A stretch of DNA of 64,000 bases, taken from contig JAFEMH010001474.1 of NCBI GenBank assembly GCA_022495995.1, positions 404,671 to 468,670 on the forward strand. The letters run 5' to 3'. The notes under the pieces were generated by a model. The model did no database searches. It had not been told where the DNA came from and saw only the letters and a list, made by a program, of their open reading frames with translations. The position numbers were made by a program, and so were the translations under genes. Source of the DNA: Adenophora triphylla var. japonica. Its lineage: Eukaryota; Streptophyta; Magnoliopsida; Asterales; Campanulaceae. Position 1 is the first letter of the stretch, and each line of letters starts with the position of its first letter. Positions 32,260-41,876 of this stretch are shown in pieces.

Positions 32260-33320
32260 TTCCCCAAAAATTAGCATCATAATAAGTTGATTATAAGAGA
32301 CAAAGTAGTCTTATAATTAACTTTTAAGAGTTGTAAATGTATAAATTATGAGAGCAAATCGTTGTTATTATTGAAATTTTTGATTTTTTTGGATGAAAAA
32401 TTTGTCTTATAATTAACTTATAAGAGTTGTAAATGTGTAAATTATGAGAGCAATTCTTTGTTATTATTGAAATTTTTAATTTTTTTTGGTTGAAAAATTT
32501 GTCTTATAAGTCAATTATAAGAGAAAAAGTAGTCTTATAATTAACTTATAAGAGTTGTAAATATGTAAATTATGGGAGCAATTCGTTGTTATTATTGATT
32601 TTTTTGGTTGAAAAATTTGTCTTATAAGTTAATTATAAGACTTTTTAAAAAAGTCTTATAAGTTACTTATAAAAAGACTTTTTTAAAAAGTCTTATATGT
32701 TACATATAAGACTTATTAATAAGTCTTATAAGTAACTTATAAGACTTTTTTAATAAGTCTTATAAGTAACTTATATAAATTTAGACTTTTTTAAAAAGTC
32801 TTATATGTTACATATAAGACTTATTAATAAGTCTTATAAGTAACTTATAAGACTTTTTTAATAAGTCTTATAAGTAAAAAGACTTATTAAAATAAGTCTT
32901 ATAAGTTACTACTTATAAGACTTTTTTACAACACAGTTTTCAATGTTCAAAGTCTTATATGTTACTTATATAAAGACTTTTTTAAAAAGTCTTATAAGTT
33001 AGTTATAAGACTTTTTAAAGTAGTCTTATAAGTTAATTGTCTTATAAGTCAATTATAAGAGTAATTCGTTGTTATTATGAGAGTAATTCGTTGTTATGAT
33101 TGAAATTTTTGATTTTTTTGGTTGAAAAAATTGTCTTATAAGTCAATTATAAAAGACAAAGTAGTCTTATAATTATAAGAGTTGTAAATGTATAAATTAT
33201 GAGAGTAATTCGTTGTTATTATTGAAATTTTTAATTTTTTTGGTTGAAAATTTTGATTTATAAGTCAATTATAAGAGAACTTATAAGTGTTGTAAATGTG
33301 TAAATTATGAGATTAATTCG
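32260..33320. repeat. AT-rich array of GTCTTATAAGT palindromes and 120-bp repeats
   Basis: The flanks (32280-32640 and 33050-33320) are degenerate tandem repeats of about 115-125 bp, each with TTATAAGAGTTGTAAATGTG, GTTATTATTGAAATTTTT and GGTTGAAAAATTTGTC. The centre (32640-33040) is a dense set of short inverted words (AGTCTTATAAG/CTTATAAGACT) separated by TAACTTAT or TTTTTTAATA. The whole block could fold extensively. No coding. Confidence 0.85.
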
Positions 33321-33800
33321 TGGTTAATATTGATTTATTTTAAAAAAAAAAATTGTTGAAAAAAATAAACTAAAACTATTCTGAATCTAATGACTGATTT
33401 AAAATACTTGAATGTCTAGTGATCAATATTTAAATCCCAAAGTTTCAGTGACTAAAGTATAATTTGAATTTTGAACTTGCATCATATCGTAGGCTGTAAC
33501 TTACGTTGTTGTGTAAGTGAAGAAGGGCATTAAAGTCTTTGTGTCAAGAAGGGGTGTCTTTGAAATTTTTAAAATATTTTTTCTTAAATTGGGTTTAAAT
33601 CTCACTTGAGGGGCTCTAGAGGAAGTGGGCCTTTAAGAAAATGAAATGAGAAGGGGAAATCCGTAAGTCTTTTTTTTTTTTTAGAAAATAAGTCTATTTT
33701 TCATTAATCGAAAATTCTTTTTTGTTTAATTTATTTTTTCGTATTTATCAAACACAAAAAAAATGAAAAAATAATTTTCCCTCAAACAAACTGAACCTTA
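33321..33800. other. Non-coding AT-rich stretch
   Basis: No gene, clear repeat or element end seen. Confidence 0.5.
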
Positions 33801-34852
33801 GGCTCCGTTTGTTTGGTGGGAAATGTTTTACGAAAAACGTTTTCCTAATTTTTCGATATTTGGTGAGCATCAGAAAATGAAAAAAATGTTTTACGAAAAA
33901 TATTTTTCTCACTTTTTTAAGTGAAATGACTTACGAATTTTTCATAACTAAAATATTTTTCGAAAAATGTTAACACCCTCACAAACACACAACTAACTTT
34001 TCATACACCCCTAAGTTACACATCCCACATCAACCACCCCTGCCCCACCCCCTTATAAAAAAATTATTTATATTAAAATTATTTTTTACAATTCTCCCGC
34101 CCCCCTCCCGTCGGATCGAAAAAATTTTAATAATTTTAAATTTATTTTTAACAATTCCCCATCCCCACCACCACTACCCAAGTTCAAAAAATATTCTTTT
34201 TTATTCATTTTAAAATTATATTTTAACAACTCCTCCACTCCCAAACAATTTTTTTATTCATATTAAAATTATTTTTGAATAACCCTCACCACCCCCACTA
34301 CCCACACCCACACATCAACCACCAATCCCCCTCCCACGGTCAAAAAATTTTTTTCACTTATAATTAAATTAATTTATTTTTTAACAACTCCTCCACCCAA
34401 CCCCACTCCCCTACTCTCGGCTACCCACCCTACCTCCCACAATATCAGCTACCCACCCTACCCCACACCCTACCCTATCACTACCCTACCCATAATCATT
34501 TTACCCTTTATATTTCCCCCACCACTCTATCCTATCCCTACCCCTACCCCACACCCCACCCATCTCACCCTTACTAATCCCCACCTCCTACCCTACCCTA
34601 CCACCCCACCTCCATCACCATACCCCACCTTCATCACCCTACCTCACCCTATCTCTTTCAACTTATCTCAAATTATGTTTTTATCGAAAAATATTTTCAT
34701 TGAACACATTAAAAAAAAATGGAAACACATTTTCTTTACCAAACAGACGAAAACATGTTTATGTCATTTTTCGAAAAATATTTTCATTTTTCGAAAAACA
34801 TTTTACAGCAAATTATTTTTCATAAGTCGTTTTACGCGAAACAAACGAAAAG
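33801..34852. mobile_element. Non-autonomous DNA element with GGCTCCGTTTGTTT end
   Basis: The left end GGCTCCGTTTGTTT and the right end AAACAAACGAAAAG are inverted, and TTTTACGAAAAAC-type words repeat near both. The interior holds CACCCCACCCTACCC-type C-rich tracts (34010-34660) between AAAATTATTTTT segments. The pattern is common in plant genomes. No target-site duplication confirmed. Confidence 0.6.
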
Positions 34853-35009
34853 TTATTATTAGAAAGTTATTTGCTTATGGAAACGAACAATAGTCAAAAC
34901 GATTGGGTGAGACGAATTCTACGAGGCGCAATGGGTTACTCCATATGACGACATTGTTTCAAAAGCCAAATACATACATGTAAGTTTTTTACATTATTAT
35001 TCGAGGTGA
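34853..35009. other. Short flank
   Basis: A remnant TATGGAAACGAACAA near 34877 may be the outer end of the previous element. Nothing else is seen. Confidence 0.4.
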
Positions 35010-35124
35010 TGTTAGAATATTAAGAGATATTTTTAAGGAAAAAAAGTATTTAGTTAGATAAGTTGATATTGAGTTAACTTAGGATAGTTGTCTAAATTAG
35101 GAGTATTTTCATTTAGGATTATAG

Positions 35125-36063
35125 TTAGGGTATGTTTGGATACCTCAATTTCATAGCTTGGAATTGGAATTGGGGCCTCCAAAACCAATTTCATTGTTTG
35201 GAACATAACTAAAATTTGGAATTGGAATTGTGTTGGAATTTTAAATCACTCAATTCCACAAAACTAATTCCATCTTAAATCCTAATAATTTAAATTCTAA
35301 ATTTTGATCAATTAATAACAACTTACATTCTTTTTACCACCACCACAACAACTTTCAACCACCACCATTTGTGCCACCTCCCGCCGCCAACACCTCCGGC
35401 AACCGCCGCCACCACCAATACCTCCGACAACCGCCACCGCCGCTTACAACCACCATCGCCGCCACCAACACCTCTGGCAACCGCCGCCACCTCTAACACC
35501 TCCGGCAACCGCCGCCACCGCCAACACCTCCGGCAACCGCCTTCGCCGCTTACAACCACCATTGCCGCCACCAACACCTTCGGCAATCGCCGCCACCGCC
35601 AACATCTCCGGTAACCACCACCGTCGCCTACATCCACCTCCCTCCGCCGCTAACACCTCCGACCACCGCCGCTGCCTCCGACCACTCCCCGCCACCACTG
35701 CCGCTTCAAGAAGTGACCGCTTCCAACTACATCCGCCGGCAGCCACCTACCGCCGCCGTTAACCACCACCACTATATACTATTTGTTTTAAAAAATATAA
35801 TTTTTTTTATAGTTTTGTTGTTATCAAGGTTTGAATCCTTGTTATTAATAATAACTAACAACCATATACCACTAGACTAAACTAGATACTTGACTTATTA
35901 TTGAACTTTTATTTTAAGTATAATGTATAATTAAAATTGAATTCCACACATTATTCAAACAATGGAAATGCTATGATTTTGAAAGCAAATTCTAAGTTAT
36001 TTAAATTCAATAGAATTTGAATATTTATTGAATTCAAAATCAATACATCCAAACAGACCCTAA
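35125..36063. mobile_element. MITE-like element with internal CCG-rich minisatellite
   Basis: The left end TTAGGGTATGTTTGGAT and the right end ATCCAAACAGACCCTAA are inverted. Sub-terminal regions with GGAATTGGAATT and GAATTTGAATA are AT-rich. The interior 35340-35765 is very different (separate entry). It is inserted in a copia LTR. Confidence 0.75.
35340..35765. repeat. CCG/CCA-rich minisatellite
   Basis: Degenerate tandem repeats are built from ACACCTCCGGCAACCGCC and CCGCCACCACCAA, with longer units of about 100 bp. The period is a multiple of three in places, so long open frames appear on both strands (up to 104 codons minus, 81 and 66 codons plus). They look like repeat artefacts. GC-rich in AT-rich surroundings. 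Confidence 0.8.
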
Positions 36064-36167
36064 TATTAGAATAAATTTGTTAGAATTCTAATATAATTAT
36101 GAATTATATATTTGTATATAAATATTAGGCATCTAGCTTATGTATGTTTTGATACAGAAATAATAAA

Positions 36168-36400
36168 TACTCCGTCCCAAAATGTTTGTCCCATTTGACT
36201 TTTTTGTTGAACTTTGACCACAAATATTTGACAATTTAATTATGTTCATGAAATATTAAAAATTCCTATTGATTCACCATTAATAATATTATCAACAACA
36301 ACTTTTAGAATTTCATGAACATGATTAATCTCTCATAAATTTGTGGTCAAAGTTCAACAAAAAAGTCAAATGGGACAAACTTTTTGGGACGGAGGGAGTA
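36168..36400. mobile_element. Stowaway-type MITE
   Basis: TIRs CTCCGTCCCAAAATGTTTG at 36170 and CAAACTTTTTGGGACGGAGG at 36375-36394 extend inward for about 55 bp (TTTGACTTTTTTGTTGAAC). TA flanks at 36168-36169 and 36399-36400. The left end has lost four bases of the usual CTCCCTCCGTCCC. Confidence 0.88.
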
Positions 36401-36550
36401 ATATATTTTTATGTTCTCCATATTTTATCGTGATATCAGAGTTGGCATTTACACGTGCGAGCCAAAAGTGTGATACACGATGATCTAGCCTCACGTCACC
36501 CAATTATATGTCACACGCAACCCAAAAATTTGGCTAGACGTTAGGGGGCA

Positions 36551-36680
36551 TGTTAGAGCAATTATCCTATATCGAGAATTAACAAGTCAAACATACACTA
36601 TATAAAGATCATGGGCTACTTCTATCATAACCATTTGGTTTTGAGATGTAGCCCTAAACTTTATCATGGTATCAAAGTGT
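36551..36680 (+). repeat. Short TRIM-like LTR with primer binding site
   Basis: TGTTAGAGCAATTATCC at 36551 to ACTTTATCA at 36666 gives a 116-bp TG...CA unit with a TATATAAAG box. TGGTATCAAAGTGTGG, similar to the initiator-Met PBS, follows directly at 36667. Upstream, GACGTTAGGGGGCA looks like a polypurine tract, so this copy has marks of both a 5' and a 3' LTR. The block 36431-36550 between two PBS-like sites may be the interior of a miniature retrotransposon. Confidence 0.5.
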
Positions 36681-37019
36681 GGTTTCGACCTTAAAATTAT
36701 GTATCTATACTTTGAATACAAATGTCACATTCTCTGTTTGAATGAGGAATTGTGACATGGTAAACTTATCTTTAATGTCTCCTCCATGTGAAATCATTTA
36801 TAATCAAAGAGATTCACCATCTTCCCAACGGCAAAGATCATGGTCCGTCTTCCAATTCATTTTCTATCCATCAAGGTACTAAACTTTTATAAAAAAAAAT
36901 AAAAAAATCTCTTGCCCTTTCTCTTTAGAAAGAACTGTCTCTCTCTCACATATTCTGGCCACCACCATATGTGAAGGTCCGACCACCACACAATCATATT
37001 AACATCAATTTCATCTTCT
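36681..37019. other. Non-coding stretch
   Basis: Probable leader or debris of a copia/TRIM element. No recognisable protein. Confidence 0.4.
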
Positions 37020-37330
37020 AAATAATTAAGTGTCATTCACTCTAAAAACGATGGTTGAGTGTCATTCACTATAGAAACTATGACCTGAGTGTCGTTCACT
37101 ATAAATACGACAATTAAGTGTAGTTCACTCTACAAACGATGATTGAGTGATGTTCACTATAAAACGATGATCAAGCGTCGTTCACTATAAAACGATGATT
37201 AAGTGTCACTCACTCTAAAAACGATGATTAAGTGTCGCTTACTCTAAAACAATTATTAGTGTCCTTGACTATAAAAACAATGATTAACCATATTAACATC
37301 AATTTCATCCTCTAATAACTAAGTGTCATT
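37020..37330. repeat. Minisatellite, unit about 36-38 bp
   Basis: Roughly eight diverged copies of a unit containing AAGTGTCATTCACTCTAAAA and ACGATGATTG. Two nearly identical flanking pieces (CATATTAACATCAATTTCATC at 36994 and 37287) bracket it. Confidence 0.8.
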
Positions 37331-37379
37331 CATTTTTAAAACGTTAAAATCGACATAACTTTATTCATTGCCAATTATA

Positions 37380-38337
37380 ATAATCATTCATTACTTGTTC
37401 AAATTTATGTCGATGATATCATTTTTTGTTCTACTAATGAATAATTATGCAAGCGTTTTGAAAAGCTAATGAAAAGCAAGTTTGAGATGAGCATGATGGG
37501 AGAATTGACATTCTTCCTCGGACTTCAAATCAAACAATGTGATGAAGGAATCTTCTTCAGCCAAGCCAAATACACAAAGGAGTTAATAGAGAAGTTTGGA
37601 CTAGAAAATGCAAAAGCATACGATACTCCCATGGCTACCGGCAATAAGCTAGATAAAGATCTAAAATGTAAGAAGGTTGATCAAACCTTATATCGAGGTA
37701 TGATTGGCTTATTACTTTATTTAACTGCTAGTAGGTCAGATATTATGTTTAGTGTTTGTGTATGTGCTCGCTATCAAGCAGATCCTAGAGAAGCACATTT
37801 AAGTACAGTCAAGCGCATAATCCGCTATCTCTCTGAAACTACTAATCTTGGAATTTGGTATTCCAAAGATTCGAATTTCGACCTTGTAGGTTATTCAGAG
37901 GCAGATTATGTAGCTTGCACTATTGACAGAAAAAGCACTAGTGGGACTTGTTACTTCCTTGGAAATAGACTAGTTGCTTGGGCCAGCAAGAAGCAAGACT
38001 CAGTTTCAGTGTCAACCACAGAGGTTGAATATATTGCTGCTGCAAAATTCTTTGGATGAAGCAACAGTTGGTGGACTATAAAATTAATGAAGAAAATTGC
38101 CCAATCATGTGTGACAACACATCAACAATTTCAGTCTCCAACAACCCTATCATGCACTCAAAGACCAAACATATTGATATCAAGTATCATTTCCTCAAAG
38201 ACCATGTGAAAAAGGGAAATATCCATCTAGAGTATATGGGGACAGACAATCAGATTGCTGACATCCTCACCAAAGCTCTTGACTCCAAGAGGTTTTCATT
38301 CCTCAGAGAAGAAATGGGTATGCTTGAACTTAAATAA
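37380..38337 (+). pseudogene. Copia reverse transcriptase end and RNase H
   Basis: Starting with the catalytic VQIYVDDIIF (about 37397-37426), the frame meets a TAA near 37441. It continues as KFEMSMMGELTFFLGLQI, TPMATGNKLDKD and the connection to RNase H (GYSEADYVACTIDRKSTSG). At 38050-38060 the frame shifts; the C-terminal part (CDNTSTISVSNNPI, KHIDIKYHFLKDHV, DNQIADILTKALD) runs to TAA at 38335-38337. The wording QIYVDDIIF and FEMSMMGEL is typical of the SIRE lineage. The element cannot make a working enzyme. Confidence 0.9.
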
Positions 38338-39021
38338 GTTCATACTTTTTATTACTAACTTGTGTGTTAAGTATGTGAATTTTAGGTTTAAAATTCATGT
38401 TGAGGCTTCAAACCTCACCCCTGTTGAAACCGCGTGACCAAAACCGCATGCAGTCAACCGCATGCTGCATCCTGACCGCATGATTCTAAACTGCGTTTCA
38501 ACACTTAGAATATTTTCAATATTTTTCATTTTCAAAGCTTTAAAGAAGCTTCAATCAGGTTTAATATTTCTATCCTTAAAAAAAACTGTTTATTTTTTAC
38601 TTGCATGATTGACACGTGGATCCAGGTAAGTTCTTTTTATTTTCTATTTGGTCCTTATTTTGGCATAAGTGTATTTTTGCAAATTTTTTCCCACATTTAT
38701 TTGAAATTTAAATGCATTTAATGTAAAAGGAACATTTGCATTAAAATCTTTCATGTCAGCCGACATCTGACACTGTGCAGAAGCAGAAAGGGTGCTATAA
38801 AGGTGGGAATGTGTGCTGATAGTACACTTTGGGAAGTGGAACCATCATATGCTATTTACACTCCACCCCATAACCACATATATATACCCATTTCAGTATA
38901 ACTGTTCACCTTTTACCTCTGCACTCTGTCATTCGTACCTTCACTTGTCATTTTCTCAACCACTTTCTCTCTCTACAAACCTTCAAAACCTTCATCTTTT
39001 TCAAAATCTGCAAACTCTCAA
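38338..39021 (+). promoter_or_regulatory. Intergenic region and probable promoter of the post-pol ORF
   Basis: It contains the first AACCGCA words (38430-38500), a CACGTGG at 38612, a TATAAAG at 38796-38802 and a CT-rich leader (38925-39000) before the ATG at 39022. Function inferred from layout. Confidence 0.45.
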
Positions 39022-39674
39022 ATGGCTCCTAAGAAACAGTTCACTGACAGGATATGATTTCTGAACCTTAATATTTCTTATTTTCTGCAAAATCACCATT
39101 GTTGAACTTGAAAACCTTTGAATGCTATTAACTGATTTTTGCTTGTTAATGTTTCATTTCTTGCTCATTTTGTGTAAAATTTGTTGGGTTTTATTCGGAT
39201 TGCAGTCTGGATTTTGATTATGTTGTCTATTTGATGATCTAAACATGTTTTGGGTACTGATTTTGAAATTTTCAGTTCTCATTTTTCGAAAACCCATTTC
39301 GTGTCTTGGCTATTTCTTGATAATTCTGGGCAAAGTTTGAATTTTTATTGATGTATTGTTAATCTACTGCTCAATGTAATCATTTTGATATATTATTTGT
39401 TAATTTTGGTTAATTTTCTTGTTGCCTCTGTTCTTCATGTTCTTGAATGTTCTTCGTGTTCTTGAGTAAACTACCTTTTTGGTCCTTGAACTTTTTTATT
39501 TTTTACCTTTTCATCCTTAAACTTTTTTTTTACCTTTTCATCCTTAAGCTTGTTTGTATTAGGATTAATTCGTTCTTCCGTTAGTGAGCCGTTTGTGTTG
39601 ACGTTAAACAAGTTGAGTTGGCATTTGAAAGTCCCATTTAACATGACATGGCGCTGACTAGGACATTACATGGT

Positions 39675-39980
39675 CCATAGTTGAGTTTTTGAACGGAAAG
39701 GAAGGCAGATCCAGTGATGAAGTATGCCAAGACTGTCCAAACAACTGATTCTAACACTGATATTGGAATTTTGAGCACAAAAATTAGAAAAGTAAAAACC
39801 CATGCTGGATGGAATAAAAAGTCCCGATGCTTGTAAAACACAGGTAGCCTTGCAATAGTTAGAGAAATTCAACAAAGCCATTGAACATGTTTGCATTGAT
39901 CCAAAAGATTATTGCACCGATATAGAGAGAGCCATCATCATAGGTAGCATTAAGTCTCAGAAAAACAGTTGATGATATTA
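39675..39980 (-). pseudogene. Captured ABCG (PDR-type) transporter fragment
   Basis: On the minus strand the sequence reads DDGSLYIGAI, MFNGFVEF, then after a small frame change LTIARLPVFYK, RDFLFHPAWVF and KIPISVLESVVWTVLAYFI. This is the start of the second half-transporter membrane domain of plant PDR/ABCG full-size pumps. About 100 codons, no start or stop of its own. It lies directly inside the left TIR of the Pack-MULE. Confidence 0.88.
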
Positions 39981-39997
39981 AAGCTACTACAAGTATC

Positions 39998-40210
39998 TGA
40001 AAATGGGTAAGGAAGTTCATTGTGTGATAAAGAAAGTGAGTTATGATTTGGATGTGATTTTGGGCAATGCTTTGATTGATATGTAATGTAAATGTGGTAG
40101 TATATGGTACGCCCGCAAGGTGTTTGATAGAATGACTAACTCAGATGTTGTTTCTTGGACATCGATGATTTATGGGTACTCGAGTATTGGAGAGTTTCAT
40201 GCGTCGAGTA
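39998..40210 (+). pseudogene. Captured PPR repeat fragment A
   Basis: MGKEVHCVIKK, then LDVILGNALIDM, a TAA where Tyr is expected (40084-40086), [16 protein letters not shown] and [13 protein letters not shown]. These are PLS-type pentatricopeptide repeats; such proteins act in organelle RNA processing. Only two repeats are present, with one nonsense change. Confidence 0.88.
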
Positions 40211-40437
40211 AATAATCTTTCATCTTATATATTTGTAAATGTTTTGAATAATCAGTATAGAAAAGGTTGTGAAAATGCATGGACATCAAGTCTGCATAAG
40301 ATATGTGTGATTGTAATTTTTTTTTCATTTTGTACTATAGATTCATTTTGATGGAACTATTTTACTCAATTATTTGATGGTACTTTGTCCAATGTGAATT
40401 CGAAAGGAATAATTACTTAAATGTGTTCTTGCTACCT

Positions 40438-40805
40438 TCAAAACAATCAGAAGCCAGATGGGTCATGGTTAGTTCTTTTTCTTGTTATTATTTATAACCT
40501 CCGACCCAAAATAAATGTCCAAAAAATTTTAAATTTTCTCTTGATATCAAGAGTAAATTTTAAAAATAAAAATAAAAATTGGACATCCATTTTGGGACGG
40601 AGAGAGTTTTTTTTTTTTTTCTAGACCATTATAAGACTTGTTAAGGGCAGTTTTTATTTTGGTCTATTTGAGTTTTAAGTTTTAACACAACGATGCCCTT
40701 GTATGCAGGTATGGAAACTGGGGTGTGTGCTTCACATATGGCACCTGGGTTGCTCTAGGTGGGCTATCAGCCAGTGGAAAGAACTACAACAATGGTGAAA
40801 AAACC
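40438..40805 (+). pseudogene. Captured oxidosqualene cyclase fragment with intron
   Basis: The exon piece QNNQKPDGSW ends at TCATG/GTTAGT near 40468. The acceptor TATGCAG at about 40709 leads into [18 protein letters not shown] and SGKNYNN (to about 40793). This is a conserved block of plant triterpene synthases (beta-amyrin synthase type), where the intron interrupts the Trp codon. Both splice sites are still canonical. A degenerate Stowaway MITE (40498-40606) sits in the intron. Confidence 0.9.
40498..40606. mobile_element. Degenerate Stowaway MITE inside the captured intron
   Basis: CTCCGACCCAAAATAAATG at 40499 and CATTTTGGGACGGAGAGAG at 40588-40606 are inverted; the words TGTCCAA and TTGGACA pair further in. 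It is followed by a poly-T run (40607-40620). Confidence 0.75.
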
Positions 40806-40819
40806 TAAGACTGTTTTAA

Positions 40820-41069
40820 GACATTGGTGTCTGAACTACAAATGCATGCCAAGACAATCAAGAAAGCAGATATGATGGCAGAGAAGGGATGGTTCCAGAT
40901 TTGGTTGCTTGGAATGCAATGGTTTCTGGGTTTGTTCAAAGCCAACAATGCGTTGAAGCTGTGGATGTTTAGGGACATGTTGGTTGCGGGAATTAAGCCC
41001 AATCATTTTACTGTCACGGGGCTGCTCCTAGCGTGTGGGTTGATCTTCTTTGTCGACATGGAAGGATAG
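40820..41069 (+). pseudogene. Captured PPR repeat fragment B
   Basis: VPDLVAWNAMVSGF (about 40890-40931) and, after a frame change near 40970, FRDMLVAGIKPNHFTVTGLL are consecutive PPR motifs. The wording differs from fragment A and order and spacing do not join, so it may come from another PPR gene or a distant part of the same one. Confidence 0.8.
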
Positions 41070-41296
41070 AATCAGCTCCCTTCAAATTCCAACTCAGCTA
41101 CCATGTTGTTGTAATGTCCTAGTCAGCAAACATCAATGCCATGTCAACAATACTTAACAGCAACACTAACAGAAGGACGAATTAATCCTAATATAAACAT
41201 GTTTAAGGATGAAAAAGTAAAAAAAAAGTTCGCGGATGAAAAGGTTAAAAATAAAAAAGTTCAAGGACCAAAAAGGTAGTATACTCTCGTGTTCTT

Positions 41297-41876
41297 CATA
41301 ATTGTTCATACGTTTTTCTGAAAATTTCTTATGTTTTGGATTCCATGATTCCTTAGATATGTTCTTCATACTTAGAAACTTTCTGAAAATTTGGATTTAA
41401 TTTTTGCATCTGAACCTCATCTCTCAACCGCATGCTTAGGTCCAAACCGCAAATGCTAAAACCGCAAGATAAACATGCTCATTTTGGAAGATTAAAATCG
41501 CATGTTGGAAACCGCATCTCTATATATGTTGAAATCGCATGCTAATTTTCTTTCAAAAACTGCATGTTAACTTTGCTTGTGTAAAATTGCATTTCATTCA
41601 AACCGCATGTTGATTGTTCTTGAGTGTTACTTAGTATATAGGCTGGACACCATAACTTTCTCTCTGAACACTTCATGGAAGTCTAAGATAAAATTGGTTT
41701 AACAATGCCACATACTAGTAATTATACTCTTGAATTTTCTTATTTCCTTGCCTTTGTACTCACAGATCACTTGGGGTTTGAAGTGTTTCACTTCTCAAAC
41801 CGCACCATTGCTGGATCGCGTGGATGCTCAAACCACATGTGAACTGTGAATCCATAAAATGGATCTAACTTTCAAG
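41297..41876. other. Remainder of the long intron-like region, rich in AACCGCA
   Basis: About ten AACCGCA/AAACTGCA-type words occur at 41420-41830. AT-rich otherwise. It ends at the splice acceptor at 41889. Confidence 0.5.

Larger units (their letters stand above)
35010..36430 (+). repeat. Copia-type LTR split by two MITEs
   Basis: It starts TGTTAGAATATTAAGAG at 35010. It resumes after the MITE at 36064 with a TATA-like TTGTATATAAATATTAGG (36111-36128) and CATCTAGCTTATG. After the second MITE it ends at about 36430, directly before TGATATCAGAG, a near match to the initiator-Met primer binding site. Without the two insertions the LTR is about 250 bp, like the reversed copy at 29993-30225. 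Confidence 0.65.
39464..41286. mobile_element. Pack-MULE carrying fragments of ABCG, PPR and oxidosqualene cyclase genes
   Basis: Long terminal inverted repeats of about 200 bp begin GAGTAAACTACCTTTTTGG at 39464 and, inverted, GAGTATACTACCTTTTTGG at 41286. They run in to about GACTAGGACATTACA (39670 and 41100). TCGTGTTCTT is duplicated exactly at 39454-39463 and 41287-41296, which fits the 9-11 bp duplication of Mutator-like elements. There is no transposase. The interior holds four gene-derived fragments (separate entries). Confidence 0.92.

Noticed and set aside
35323..35762. Glycine- or proline-rich protein gene
   Set aside because: Frames arise from a CCG-rich minisatellite inside a MITE, with no promoter, start context or stop conservation.
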